Below the pieces are notes generated by a model. It made no database searches. It saw nothing but the letters and a program-made list of their open reading frames with translations, and was not told the DNA's origin. From Synanceia verrucosa (taxonomy: Eukaryota > Chordata > Actinopteri > Perciformes > Synanceiidae), in assembly GCA_029721515.1 (NCBI GenBank), contig CM056562.1, forward strand, positions 12,123,335 through 12,187,334: 64,000 nucleotides of DNA. Reading direction: 5' to 3'. Position numbers and translations under genes: made by a program. This document shows, in pieces, positions 37,213 to 49,641 of the stretch; the first letter of the stretch is position 1; every line of letters starts with the position of its first letter.

Positions 37213-40200
37213 CAAAGTCTTGTTAATGAAATTACAGACGTAATGGAATAATGAGAAGATGTTTCTTTTCTACCCCTAACAGCATGTGGACTATAAACTG
37301 CATATTATGCCATAATGCATTGAGACACCTGCAATTATTGGTAATAAACATGTGCATATGTAAGCACTCAGTCGTAATTTTTAGAGTGCAGTAAATTCTT
37401 AACAAACCTCAGCTATGAGGTTGTAGAAAATGTAATTTCAGCCTCATAGGAGCGCCATATGATACATTAACTCTCTAATATCCCGAACAATTTAATAATG
37501 TTATGGACTGTGACAAAAATACAGTACATTGTCTCTAAGGGAAACCAGTGGGGTCTGTCTATTCAATTACATGCCGACTTCTATAATAGTTCAAAGAGAA
37601 AAGCTCAAACTTCATCCATCGTATAAAATCCTTATCACACAAAGCACATATATATGCAGTATTTACACATACTGTGTCACAAAGTAAAAAAAAAAAAAAA
37701 AAAAAATTCACATGCTCTCAAAAATGGCCAAGTTGAAATTGTACACTGTGCGCTTATTGAAAGAATCCTGTCAAATATTAACATCTCAATATGGCATGAC
37801 TATAAGCAACTGTCTTTCTGAACAACAAAAAACTTGACATCAACTGAGCACATGACATTGACTTACAAGTGTGTGGTGAATACTATATTCCCTTCAATAT
37901 TTCCATTACATATTTTGTCATTCTTTAAATAATCATCTATAAGGCCAAGACATTTGACCTCACTCTTTTGGAGTTTTACATCAAATCATCGTCACGTTAC
38001 TCTGCTCTGTTTGATGTTCAAGCTTAAGTCAGAGCATAATTATTGTGGTGGAGGAATATAAGAAGGAATATAAGGATCACATGCATATATAAAATGATTC
38101 ATTAGGAGATGATAGCCTGTTTTATATGAACTTAACTGTCTGGACAAGTTACTTACTTGTTTACTTATTTGCTATGTTAACACTTGCTAAAAGCTCTTAG
38201 AGATTGTGAGTCAACTTTTAAAATACTGTTTCTAAAATGTTGTTCAACAAGGCGCCCCTTTCATTTCGCCACCGCCTCGGAGTGTTTCCCTTGTGGTGAG
38301 GCATAAGTGTGCTTGCTGGGAGCTCAGCTTCTTTCAAAATCAAGTCCGCCGGCTAAAGTGCCTAATTATCTGTGAAGTTGGCTTGAAATTGTTTCCACTG
38401 CTAGAGACTCTATCAAGTATCCTTCTGTAGAAGAGCTTCATCAAATACCTCAAGTTAATAAATCATCAAGTCAGCTGCAGCCGCTGTTTGAAGGAGGACA
38501 CTAAGAGAACATACAGGTACTCCAATTGTACCTTTATAAGGGAAATAATATTTAAAAAAAACCCATTCATTTTGCAAATGTATGATGCAGCAGCATCTTC
38601 TTTGTGAGATATTACAAGAAAAGACACGTTAGGTGTAGTTACACGGGGGAATGATTGCAATAAAAATAAAATTTTCTACACATTATTGGTACAAGAGTAC
38701 TGAAGTTCACAGGTTCACAATAATGGAAGTGGCAGGAGTGTATGTAATGGGAGCTGAACAGTTGAACACAGCTTGATTTTTCTTTGTTTTTTTTTTTTTT
38801 TTTCCTCAAATGACATTTTGCTGTCTGTCTATATTCTTTCTCTCACTTCATCTTTGGCTGGCCTGTGACACATTCCATCAAGGGAGGTCAACGCATATCT
38901 GGAATTTCGTTCTCTCTCGCTCAAAGAAATCAATTCAGGTTTCAGGTGATTCTCCTGTCTGTCCACTTGTGACAGCTGGCTCGCAGTCAGGGTAAGATGA
39001 CCTTCATCTCTGTCCTCTCTGCCAGGACTTCCTGCATTCCCCTGAGCATACAGAGAGTGCAGCTCACTTCATCTGTACCATACATACAGCACGGCTCTCT
39101 GGCTAAGAAAAATCAAATATATAAGAAAGTGTGTGTTTGGGGAGAATGGGGATAATGCAATCACCTTAGGAAGAAATGGGCAGAGGGGAAACTCAAGCAG
39201 AGCGAGGGACATATGCCTGAAGGCAGGGAACATATGCTATGACTGACCCTTACTCCTCAGGACAAGACTCCCAGACACTCAACATGCCAGGAATACACAT
39301 CATGACAAACATTTAGTTGCGTCTGCTTAGATTATCTCCGGTTCAGGAGAATAAAAATAGATGAGTAAGTCAATGCATGTCAAAGTCAAATTTTACACTC
39401 TAGATTTGAGTGTGGATCATATCATCCCAACATCAGAAACCTACATGGGAGGTATTATTATTTTTATTATTTTTGAGTTTCCACTGAGCAAGGTATTTTT
39501 TTTTTGCTGTAATGAGATCCTTTCTCATTAATATGCCATCTCTTGAGATTAGTTCCACAATGTTTTCTCACTGTATGAACTCCTCATGTAATTATGTGAC
39601 AGATTTGCTAATCTTGAAAAAAGGTGTCACACACATTTCACCCTGGTAATGCAGAATCACAATCTTAACACAGTTCAGCTAATTTATGTCACATTTCCAT
39701 AATTATGGCATTGTGTTTTCACTTTAAAATCCTGTAATTATTTGCGTGACTGCTATAACATTGAATTCATAACACGGAAAATGTGTCCATTTGAACGGTG
39801 TAAAAAAATTCATCTATGAATTATTTTGTAAATATGAGCATAAAAGAGGATAACAAGGTACAATCAATAACTATTTTTCTTGGAGAGTAGATATTCATTC
39901 TGAAATTGAAACTCAGTTTTCAGTTTTCTCATTACTCCACTTTTGGCTCAGGATGAAAAAAAAAAACACCAACTAATGCAACCAACAGAGCTCATACCTC
40001 ATCAGTCACACTGGACCAAAATAAATGGACACAGAGTGTGAAATAAGAAAAACCTTTGGATCTGAAATCAATTTCACCTCTGTGATCCCTTTCATACTGA
40101 CAAGTGATTATATGTACGCTGCAGCGCTCTATGATGCTCACATTTATAAATGTATCCACAGATGAATCTTTAATGCCAGTCAATATAACACGTTTTCTGT

Positions 40201-40365
40201 GTTATGTAAGATTGTGACACCTTTCAGGACACTAGTAAACCCGTCTGTCACATATTTTACTGTAATCTATCCTAGTTGCTACTGTAACTTGTTGCCTGAT
40301 ACAAGCTGGTTTCAACCTACAGTTGTTTTTGATGGTGGATCCATTCAATTTATTTTTGTGAATTT
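32581..40365 (-). other. nrxn1: nrxn1 upstream intron, first part
   Basis: The acceptor of exon A lies at its lower end. No further LNS6 exon was found by searching for the GLGDYLEL and ITYKWPP codon patterns on the minus strand. It contains homopolymers (T29 at 37180-37208, A21 at 37686-37706, T17 near 38787-38803) and a homeobox-site-rich stretch at 36185-36250. Confidence 0.75.
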
Positions 40366-40378
40366 ATGAAATTTGCAG
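40366..40378. repeat. Target-site duplication, left copy, of the 5S-SINE chimera
   Basis: ATGAAATTTGCAG here recurs exactly at 40796-40808, and the following G matches too. The pair encloses both the 5S part and the SINE. Confidence 0.93.
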
Positions 40379-40431
40379 GCTTACGGCCACACCAACCTGC
40401 ATACACCCGATCTTGTCTGATCTCGGAAGCT
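40379..40431 (+). pseudogene. 5S rRNA 5' fragment (nt 1-53) at the head of the chimeric retroposon
   Basis: The sequence starts at the mature 5S 5' end (GCTTACGGCCACACCAACCT), continues through CCCGATCTTGTCTGATCTCG and stops at GAAGCT, about nt 53. It keeps only the beginning of the internal control region and lacks the intermediate element and box C, so it should not drive its own transcription. Differences from the vertebrate 5S consensus are few (CATACACCC for the usual AGAACGCCC-type segment, and CTTGTC for CTCGTC). It is directly joined to the SINE 5' end. Confidence 0.93.
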
Positions 40432-40795
40432 GGGCGGCACGGTGGTGTAGTGGTTAGCACTGTCGCCTCACAGCAAGGTACCTTACCGGGTTCGAATCCC
40501 GGGCCCGGGGCCTTTCTGTGTGGAGTTTGCATGTTCTCCCCGTGTTTGTGTGGGTTCTCTCCGGGTACTCCGGCTTCCTCCCACCATCCAAAAACATTAG
40601 GGGATTAGGTTAATTGGCTAATTTAAATTGACCGTATGTGAGTGTGAGTGTGAGTGGTTGTCTGTCTCTATGTGCCCTGCGATGAGGTGGCGACTTGTCC
40701 AGAGTGTATCCTGCCTTCCGTCCTAAGACAGCTGGGATAGGCTCCAGCCCCCCCCGCGACCCTATGAGGATAAGCGGTAGATAATGGATGGATGG
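40379..40795 (+). mobile_element. Chimeric retroposon: 5S rRNA (1-53) fused to a full-length tRNA-derived SINE, copy 4
   Basis: After the 5S piece the SINE begins at its true 5' end, GGGCGGCACGG (40432). It has box A TGGTGTAGTGG (40443-40453) and box B GGTTCGAATCC (40489-40499), the usual body, and the GATGGATGG tail. One 13-14-nt target-site duplication surrounds the entire unit, so both parts arrived in a single event. The arrangement (5S 5' end intact, break inside the 5S, SINE 5' end intact) is what reverse-transcriptase template switching from SINE RNA to 5S RNA would give, as known for U6-L1 and 5S-L1 chimeras in mammals. A multi-copy 5S-tRNA composite SINE family is the alternative. 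Confidence 0.9.
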
Positions 40796-43700
40796 ATGAA
40801 ATTTGCAGGTCTTTGCAACATGTTTAGCACTTGAATTAATATGGGAAAGAACAATACAAATACAACAAGCAAGAAGGTGAAACTGACATGGTGATCAAAT
40901 GAAGCTCTCTGTGCTCTCTACATGGTCACCCAGCATCCATAATCATCCACACGACAATTCTTAAGTGTGAAGGAAAGGTTTGCAGCATATTTGCTCGTTT
41001 GTTCGTGCAGCCTTTTGCAACTTCAATTCCAATTATGTATTCTCATGTACTGTCATATATGGAAATTCATGAATTCAGTCATCAAGAGCTGCAAAGTTTA
41101 TTGGTTTGATATTATGACCCCAACAAAAATCTCAAATTAACTATATTATGTGATAACAAGTCATTAAACAGAAAAACAACTCAGGCCCATAACCATAGCT
41201 ACTTTTTCAACATGGGAAACACAGAAATATGTCTCCAAAATGTTCCAGGTAAACTGCTTTCAAAAATGTGTAAAAATACAAGTATAAATGGACACTGAAA
41301 GGAGGTCAATCTGCTTCCACTCTTCCAATCTGTTGTTCAGTGAAGAGGGAACATGGGAATAACTCGAGTGGTCAGAAGTCGAAATGGTTTGAGGAAGGTC
41401 GTTATCACAGCTTCACATCAGGAGACAAAAACACATTGCACACCACTTTTGGTGACAAAATACCATTTTCACCAAGTCACATGTGTGTTCCTCAAAAGCA
41501 ATTTCTAGTCTGTAACTAACACGTTTTTTTAGAGAAAGTTTCCTTGAATCGATAGTAAAACTAAAATAACATGAAGTGATGACCAGAGAAACAATGCCAC
41601 AGCTAACATACTGCACAGCCATGTTTCACTACAGGCATTTCAAAATAAGACTATCTAATATTGTTAGATTTAGAGCAGTGGATGTCTTCCAACTATCTTG
41701 GACAACACCAAGGCCTTGATACATTTGGCACCAGGAGCTAGAAACTCCTGCTGGTTACATCTTAAGCACAAATGAATCATCTTAGAGCCTCTAGTTTTTA
41801 GGAAAGCACATCAGAAAAAAAAAGCTGTAAAAGTGGTAACAGCTTAGACTGAGACTTGAAAACATCACTATATGTGTATGAAATGTGACAAATGATGCAT
41901 ATAAATCACTAATTAGTGTAATTCTGTTTTTTGAACCCCATATCTTAATAATATTTGTCTTTCAGAGACATTTACAAGAAGCTTTTATGCAATTTATAAG
42001 CTTCATTTTTTCTAATACTTCAATCTGTGATGTTTGTACTGTAAACATTATTCATATATTATCTGCTATTCATTGAGCAAACAGTCACAACTAACAAAAG
42101 GATTAGCAATAGAAGTTATCAAGGTTGCTGACACAGTGAGGGGGAAGGTAGAAATGCAGTTAGAATAATTACTATACTGAGTAGCTACTGCTTAGCCAAT
42201 ACTCAATTTCAGACTAGACTGAGAGAAACAGTGCTAACACTATCTGTTTTCCCCAAATGAAAACAGACAGTGTACTGTAAAAACAACAGCCAGTAATATT
42301 TGCTATTGTCCACAGCTGTAGTGGCCAAATGCACTAGCTAGCCAGTTATCAACAGGAACAAGATAAATACACTACCACACACCGAAATGGACCCATAAAT
42401 GTATATTGCCAATAGCTGCTATTTAACTGGGTTAAAATGTTAGGGTGCCCTTTTCCTTTAAGAGAACCTGGGAGTACTTTGTTTCTAATACTTCCACAGA
42501 ACTGGGAAACTGCCAAGCTTTAAAATTGCCACCATCAATCAAGAGGTTTTAAAGGATGCAACAAGCAATTTCATGGATGACTTTTTTCAACTTCTCCAAC
42601 ATTATTCCCCATCAGTCCTTGTGTAGTTTTGTGCCATTTCTTTCCTTTATCTACCTCAGTTTCTATTTGATTCCAACATCACAGACAAAAAGAGTCTCTC
42701 AGTGCCTTCTCACTTATTCATGTCCACTGACTTCTCTCTGTCTGTTAATGTTAACATAGCTCAAACTGATTTTCCTATTCCCACACTGAGGCAAGTTCAT
42801 CTCAGAAGAGGAATACATTAACAGATTTGGAACGAGAGGTGTTGAGTTAGAAAAGGACTAGGCTTTACTTAAACCTCAGAGGAATGAACCTTGTCCTAGA
42901 TTTCTGAGATAACGGAGGACTACGGTTGCTTTCACAATATTTTAAAAAATCCACACCATTGTATGCGCTGCCAGGATCCATTTTCGTTTTGAACAATGTC
43001 TGGCAGGTGGAGTTCCTGTATTTCTGGTACATACTCAAACCTCTCTGTTTGACTGCAAGACGAGTACCCTTTACAGTAAATGATGAGGTGTGATCTAATC
43101 ATTTTACCACAATCAATCAAAGCCGAGCACAAAAACGGATGTGATATGAATTCTTAGAAAGAGAGCTGAAAATATATCTTTGAAAGGCAAATCATAGTAA
43201 GAAAAACAAAGAAAATATGACTTTAAGGTGCCTTAATATTGATTCCTAGTGACAGAACAAAAACAAACCAATCCATAATTCTGACTACAACTGTCTCCAA
43301 TATATACTATCAAGCCATAATAATAAAAAACATTGAACAGCAGTAGTCAGACACACAGAACAGTATTGTCCTACATTACACAAAAAGTACACTGAAAATG
43401 TGTGATGATATTTACTGAATCGTTGTTTTTCTCAGATGGTCCTCAAACGCCTGTCTACTCCGAGCCATATCTTTTCAAACACAAGGGAGCCTGATTCTTA
43501 CACAGGGCAACCTGAAGAGATATCCCCAGGTCTGGAGGCTATTTTACAGAGAAACTGATCTGCCATCTGTGTGCTGATGGATGCCTTGATAGAGTGCAAA
43601 AGATGGCTGGGCAACAATTACCTGAGAATTCCCTGGAGCCAGGAGTACTAGAGAATATATTGAGTTGTACTCTTTTTTTGAAGTGCTACTCTGCCACCTT

Positions 43701-46700
43701 TATTTACCATCTGCATCTAATTTGTTTTAATGCTGTGATCACTAATGATAGCACTGATATACTGACTTATCTTATAACATAATATATGTGCATGACTTAT
43801 CATGCAATATATACAGGACCTGGATAATTTTTGTTATCAACGTATCATAAAATACACAGTTTATATAAGAATGGCACCAACATTTAGCCAACATGACACA
43901 ATAAAACTGGCAAGGTTTTCCCTTAATGTTATAAGAACTGACAAGACAGATACTTTGCTAAACAGAGTCCACTAGGCCATTTTATTTATTATTTTGGGCT
44001 ATTATTAAGGGATTTTAGAGTAATTTATTACTATATCATTTTATTTAATTTATTTAGGATGTTTCAACATAATCTTCTAGACCAATAATAATTTTCTGAA
44101 TATTTTTTAAGAATTAAAAGTTGCAGGGTGCACTTGAATTATTATATTATTGCACTATTATTATTATCAGTGGCATTAATTGTCTTAAACTGACATTAAC
44201 GTTGTTTTATACTGATTACTTCGTTGACAAAACATTTTCCAAAAAAAGTTTTCATTGTGACAGGCCTAGTTAGAGCACAACAGCTGGTCTGACTTGCAGC
44301 TCTTGAACAATCATAGTCAGTTGCTGGACCTCAGTCTGGTGTGTTTTTAACAAGCCATTATTATTGGTGCTAGGCTGGACAAAACGTTTCAAGAAAAAAT
44401 ATGAATATACATGCACAGTAAAGCTATTTCTATCTGGATTCCAAACTAGTTATTCCTGTACATTTTAATGGATACAAACCAAAGAAGTTTCATCTGGAAT
44501 ACTTTCTTGCTTTCTTGAGTGAATAGCCATCAACAGCTGCCAGCTTCCTCTGCACATACAGATTTTAAATGCATCTCTCTCCTCAGTCCTCTGGCAGGGT
44601 GACATTATGGTGTCGATGAGAGTGCCTGTTAGGGCCACAGAGTCAGGTGACACGTCTAGCCAGGAGCCACTATGAGCCAACTGTGTCAGTCATGAACCCA
44701 TATTTCCATAAAACAGCAGAGGCAGTGCTTTTCATTTTCTTTCCATCCTCCAAATTAACACACTCCCACTGCAATCATCAGCATTGGTTTAAAATGATCT
44801 CAATCACCTAAATCAAAAATGAGACAGTACAACTGTACATACATTATTTCTAAAGATTTAAGAAGGCATAAAAATGCCTCATCAACACACTCAATTTCAG
44901 GATTTTGTCCAATTATTCTCACTTGTCATTTATTGTGGCTGTAGTCAGGAACACCTGCTCAGGCATAAACGGCGTGGAGTGAAAATCCGCAGATGGACAC
45001 GCTGACAGCGGTGTAGACAGACCCTCTGGAAAGATGTGACAAGTAGACACCAAGTGACAGCTATTTGGATGTTTGTCATCTCTGTGGATCTGACCAGGCA
45101 CTTTCTTCTGAGTTCACCGTGTGTTGCGATGTAGACTTGTTTCTGTGTCCCTCCCAATGTTCAGTTGCTCAAATGATGTGTAGTACAAACTGTATACGGT
45201 AGGTTTAGCTGGGAAACAGTGCAGCACAGGTGTCAAAATGATCTGTACTTTTTTTTTAAACTGCAGTTTGTGTGCATCCACTAAATTATATGGAGCTATG
45301 ATCGATTCGTGCTGAATACAATGGCTGCTATATCGGTTGCAACACAATGCCGCTAGATAGTTAACTCATTCCCCTGAGACGTGCCTATCCACGCCACCGC
45401 CTCATTCATCTTCACACTGTCCACGGTGGTTATTTCATATTCATCAATCGATTATCTTTAGTAGGACTGCAATCATGTAGCCATTGAATGGTCAACTAAA
45501 TGAGGCCCTGACACAAAGTTGTTTAATGAGGAAGCCAATTACATGTGCTCTAATGAGGGGAAATTGATCAAGGCAAGAAATCAACAAGAAATTGATTCAA
45601 GGAAAGCGTGTGATCCTCAGGGTGCAGTTGTTTATTTTTGAGATTATTTAGCAATGTCACCCTGCCAGCGGCTTTGTTTGCATTACAATGTTTTTCTTTC
45701 TTTTTATTCTGTAATTGATCATCTCAGATTTTGACCCAAATACCCAACTCCAAATTGGGCTGTCATGGTTCAGCTAGAAAGTACAGTCAAACAGTAAAAT
45801 ACTGGCTGTGGCCATTTTCTCCATTAGTTTTATATATTTTTTTAAATCCATTTACAACTCTACTGCTACTTCTACTCTTACTGCAAGTGGTGGCCTGTGT
45901 TCTGAAGTGTGGTCGATTGTTTTCTGGGCTGCTAGTTATGGCGTATAAAGGAGCTGCCCCTGCTGGCAGTGAAATTAGAACAAGGAAGTCAGGTGTTGCT
46001 ACAGTACACCTTAAAACCTGTCACACAGAAAGCCCAGCACTTTTGATTAGGCCTCTCCAGAAGTTGTGGCCAGGATACGGAAGAAAGGTAATTTGCTGAT
46101 ACCCTGTTCCCCCCCACAGGTAACCTAATTTCTGCATGCAGGGCCATTTCTCCAACCTGTCCAGACATAGGGAACACAGTTCAGCCTGCTGAGAGTACAG
46201 ACTTAGTTTGACTTCCCATCTGGGCCTGCTGACACCTCTAACCACCCAGGTAATAAATACTGCAGCTTTGTTGATGGAAGCAAACTATTCAGACCTTTGA
46301 ATAACTCACCTAGTGCTCCAACTAGTGACAGAGTAGTGGTTGCTCTTTTTTCAATTGACAGTCTTAGGAGTCGTCTTGACCCACACGATGTCCATCTCCT
46401 TTTCATCCTGCGTATGTAAACTGAAGCTATTTTTCTGGTAAAACAGGATTTGTAGGAGCCAAAGCAATGTGATGAAGACTTGTGTCAGGCTAAGTGAGCT
46501 GGAACTGATGCTGCACATAATTAATGGTCTGAAATAGACTGAGAATTAGTGCTGGGCTGGGATGTTAATTGACTATGATACTTGGGCTGGTGCCTCTCAG
46601 CCTGAGGCTCTCTTACTCTTTTCCCCCTGCTTTTGCATTATCACTTTGCCTCGATTTTTCGCTGTGTCCTATTTCTTCCACTCCTCGCTTTGCTTTCTCC

Positions 46701-47799
46701 CGATTTGGCCTCCTACTCAATTCCCCTCTCCCTTTTTCAATCTCATTTTCCATGTCTCTTATCCTTCCCTTGTCAGTCTGCTTTACCTTGAAGGTATCTG
46801 GGACTTCAAAAACAGAGAGGGAAAGACATGTGACGCATGCTTCTCGTGTTCAAGCAGCCACCTACACAAACCTTGCAAGCTTCAGTTGTCTCTTACGGGA
46901 CAGAGAGGTCCCTGTAATGATGCTGGAGGTGTAACACTAATAAGACTACCATGCAAACACTGACACACAGAGCTGCAAGTTAACAACAGATAGTTACCAT
47001 GACTTTGTCTTGATATCACCTGTTTAGCATCCTTTTCCATAATTCATGTGCTCAAATAGATGACCTGAGCAACTCTGGAGCAAGAGTATGGAGAAGGATA
47101 TGTACTTTGATAAATATGCAAACAAAGTCATAAATAAGCTGGGTCTAGCATTTTCTACAACCTCCAATTTCTCCTTTTTATTCTTTTTTTGTTCGTTTGC
47201 ATGACGCATTAACGTGACAGGTATAACAAGTAGTTTTTTTTATTCACACCAAGGTAAAAAACAACATTATTTATGTGGGTCAGCCGGTGTAATGCTGTAG
47301 CATTGTTTCTCTAAAGAATGATAAATGCATCTTTGCTCTAATACTATATAAATAACACTACCAATAAGCAGCGTATGGCTCAATGTCCAAAAGCACTCAA
47401 AGTTTCATTCCCCAAAATGCACTTTATTAGCATTCATTAGCCCATCTCCATCTGTTAAGTGATTTAACATTTCCTTTACACTTCAATTTCCAAATAAACA
47501 AGGGAGAAAAAAGAAGTAATGGTAAAAAATGAAATGAACAGCACTGAGGCTCAGATGTACATTACTGCTGGCAGGAACACATAAGAAAAAAAAACAGCTA
47601 CTGACTCTTTTCCAAATGACTGCAAGCCTACTACCATTGAAAATCAGTGTGTGAGGAAGACATTATGTGTGTGACAGAAGCAGCTCCCATGTCGGATCTT
47701 CTTGTTGATTTTACATTTGACAGATTTCATAAATATAGTTTTGAAAGAGGGATAACTGATGTTTCATTAGGTGCTGAATGGGTGTTTTTGTTGTATTTG

Positions 47800-47827
47800 T
47801 GTGCTATACAAATTCAATTCAATTCAG
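47800..47827 (+). repeat. Possible eroded retroposon 3' tail with a pentamer repeat
   Basis: GTGCTATACAAATTCAATTC followed by more TCAAT units resembles 3' tails of fish LINE/SINE elements (GTGCTATA-type followed by a short tandem repeat). No body was recognised, so this is weak. Confidence 0.3.
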
Positions 47828-49578
47828 TAACGCTGAAGTTACAACCAGGCTAAGGCAGTTCAGTTTTGATAACTGAAAATCAGATGCTGCCAAAGCTTCT
47901 CGACCATCTTTAATCTCCTGCCTCAGTGCCTGACACATGGGGAGTGACTGGAGATGGAGAAGAGGAGAAGCAAAAGAAAAAAACAGAATGGAGAGAGTGC
48001 AGTCAATGAGAGAAGTGAATTAGAGAAAAAAGAGGAAGACAGATCAAAGCAAGGCTGCCGAGATGAGAAACTCGATTACAGGAAAGAGAGAAAGGTGGGA
48101 AAGTATGGAAGAGGTGGACTCAGGTGGGAGCTAAAGAGAAAGTGAATTCAAGGTATGAAGGCAAACAGCAAGAGCTGGACTAAAGGGAACCAGCAGGACT
48201 GAAGGTATATAAGGTCTGCCTCATCACTCCATCAGAGATTACAATCGTTTCCAGATGTCTGGTTGTCCACACGCAGATAGCAATCACTGTCATCCCAATA
48301 CCTCCCCCATCACAAGCCATTACATTCACAGAAGCCTGTTTCCCAGCGACACGTGTTGCCTCAGTGATGATCCCTCAACATCACATTGTCGTGGAGGTCT
48401 TACCTGTCACTGCACATAATCATTACCTCCCATACTACTAAGTAGGTTTTATTTTTTTGCATAGGCATCTGTGGCTGAAGCAGCCGCTGGCCAGAGGGAG
48501 GAAAGGCTGCCTTTGATTTGTAGCACTGAAGGACAAGCTCAGGTTGGAGGCCTGAGGTTGTGGGGCTGAGCCTGCACCAGCTGTCGAGGTTTAAAGGCTG
48601 CTGCAGTTCTGAGACAGCTCAGCGTACAGAGGCATTTATCATCAGCAAGGTAACTGGCTTCTCTGAGAGCAACTCAGCCGAAAAATGAACAGCTGCCATA
48701 GCGGCGCTCACAAAAGACCCCACCATTCTTTTTGCCTTTCACCGGCCTATGTTCCCAGCAACAGGAAACAAGTCAGACATATTGTCATTCAAATACATAA
48801 CTGCTCACAAAGAGACACATTTGTCTGGCTGGAAATGACAAATTGCAATGGAGGGCTTCTGAACTGAATACTGTATATGCAGGAAGGAAACAAAAACATT
48901 TCAAATCAAAGTACAGTCATGTGGCATGCATGTTTTCTGTTTGGACCTTTCACAATCTCCAGCTTTATGGAAATCTGTCTCTGACGGCATCTCTCTAACA
49001 GACAACACTGAAAAAGCTGTCCAATATGATGAGTAACCATCTATTTTTGAATAATGACGCTTATATGCTGCTTCACTGAAATATGCACGACCCATGAAAC
49101 CACATCAACAAGGCGGGTGCGCCTTGTCAACACATAAACCCTTGAAACATTTTGCTCTTTACACCTAATAATTTACACCACATAAACCAATTAGGCAGTC
49201 TCCTTTCGCTTGTACGTAAATAAATGCATTCATAAAAATCTATTATATGAAAACAACAATGACACTTTGTATTGAAAAGATACAGCAACAGCAGTAATCA
49301 AGTATTTGTTGACAACATGCTGCAAGAGAAAGACTAATATTCCTGTTTTTTTTTTGTTTTTTTTTTAAATGATTTGGAGTGTCTGAAATGCTATATGTAC
49401 AACAATAAAGAGTAATGCAATTACTAATTAAAATTAGTTCTGAGACTTGCATGCTCTGATCGGGTTGCTTCTCAGCCACCCGCCAGTAGCATCCACTGTA
49501 CAGTATGAAATTAACAGGGAAAACCACTGTCCACAGAAATCTGCAAAGCAGCAAAAAAAATCTGATAAATACTATATA

Positions 49579-49581
<3 letters not shown>

Positions 49582-49638
<57 letters not shown>
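49582..49638. repeat. (TA)n microsatellite, 57 bp
   Basis: A perfect alternating TA run, about 28 units. It is self-complementary on either strand and not linked to a recognisable SINE tail. Confidence 0.95.

Positions 49639-49641
<3 letters not shown>

Noticed and set aside
40379..40431. A functional 5S rRNA gene
   Set aside because: Only nt 1-53 are present; the intermediate element, box C and the 3' stem strand are absent.
46562..46963. 133-codon open frame with a hydrophobic, signal-like start
   Set aside because: The hydrophobicity comes from CT-rich text (TTTCC/CTCCC) and is found in two overlapping frames; not a gene.
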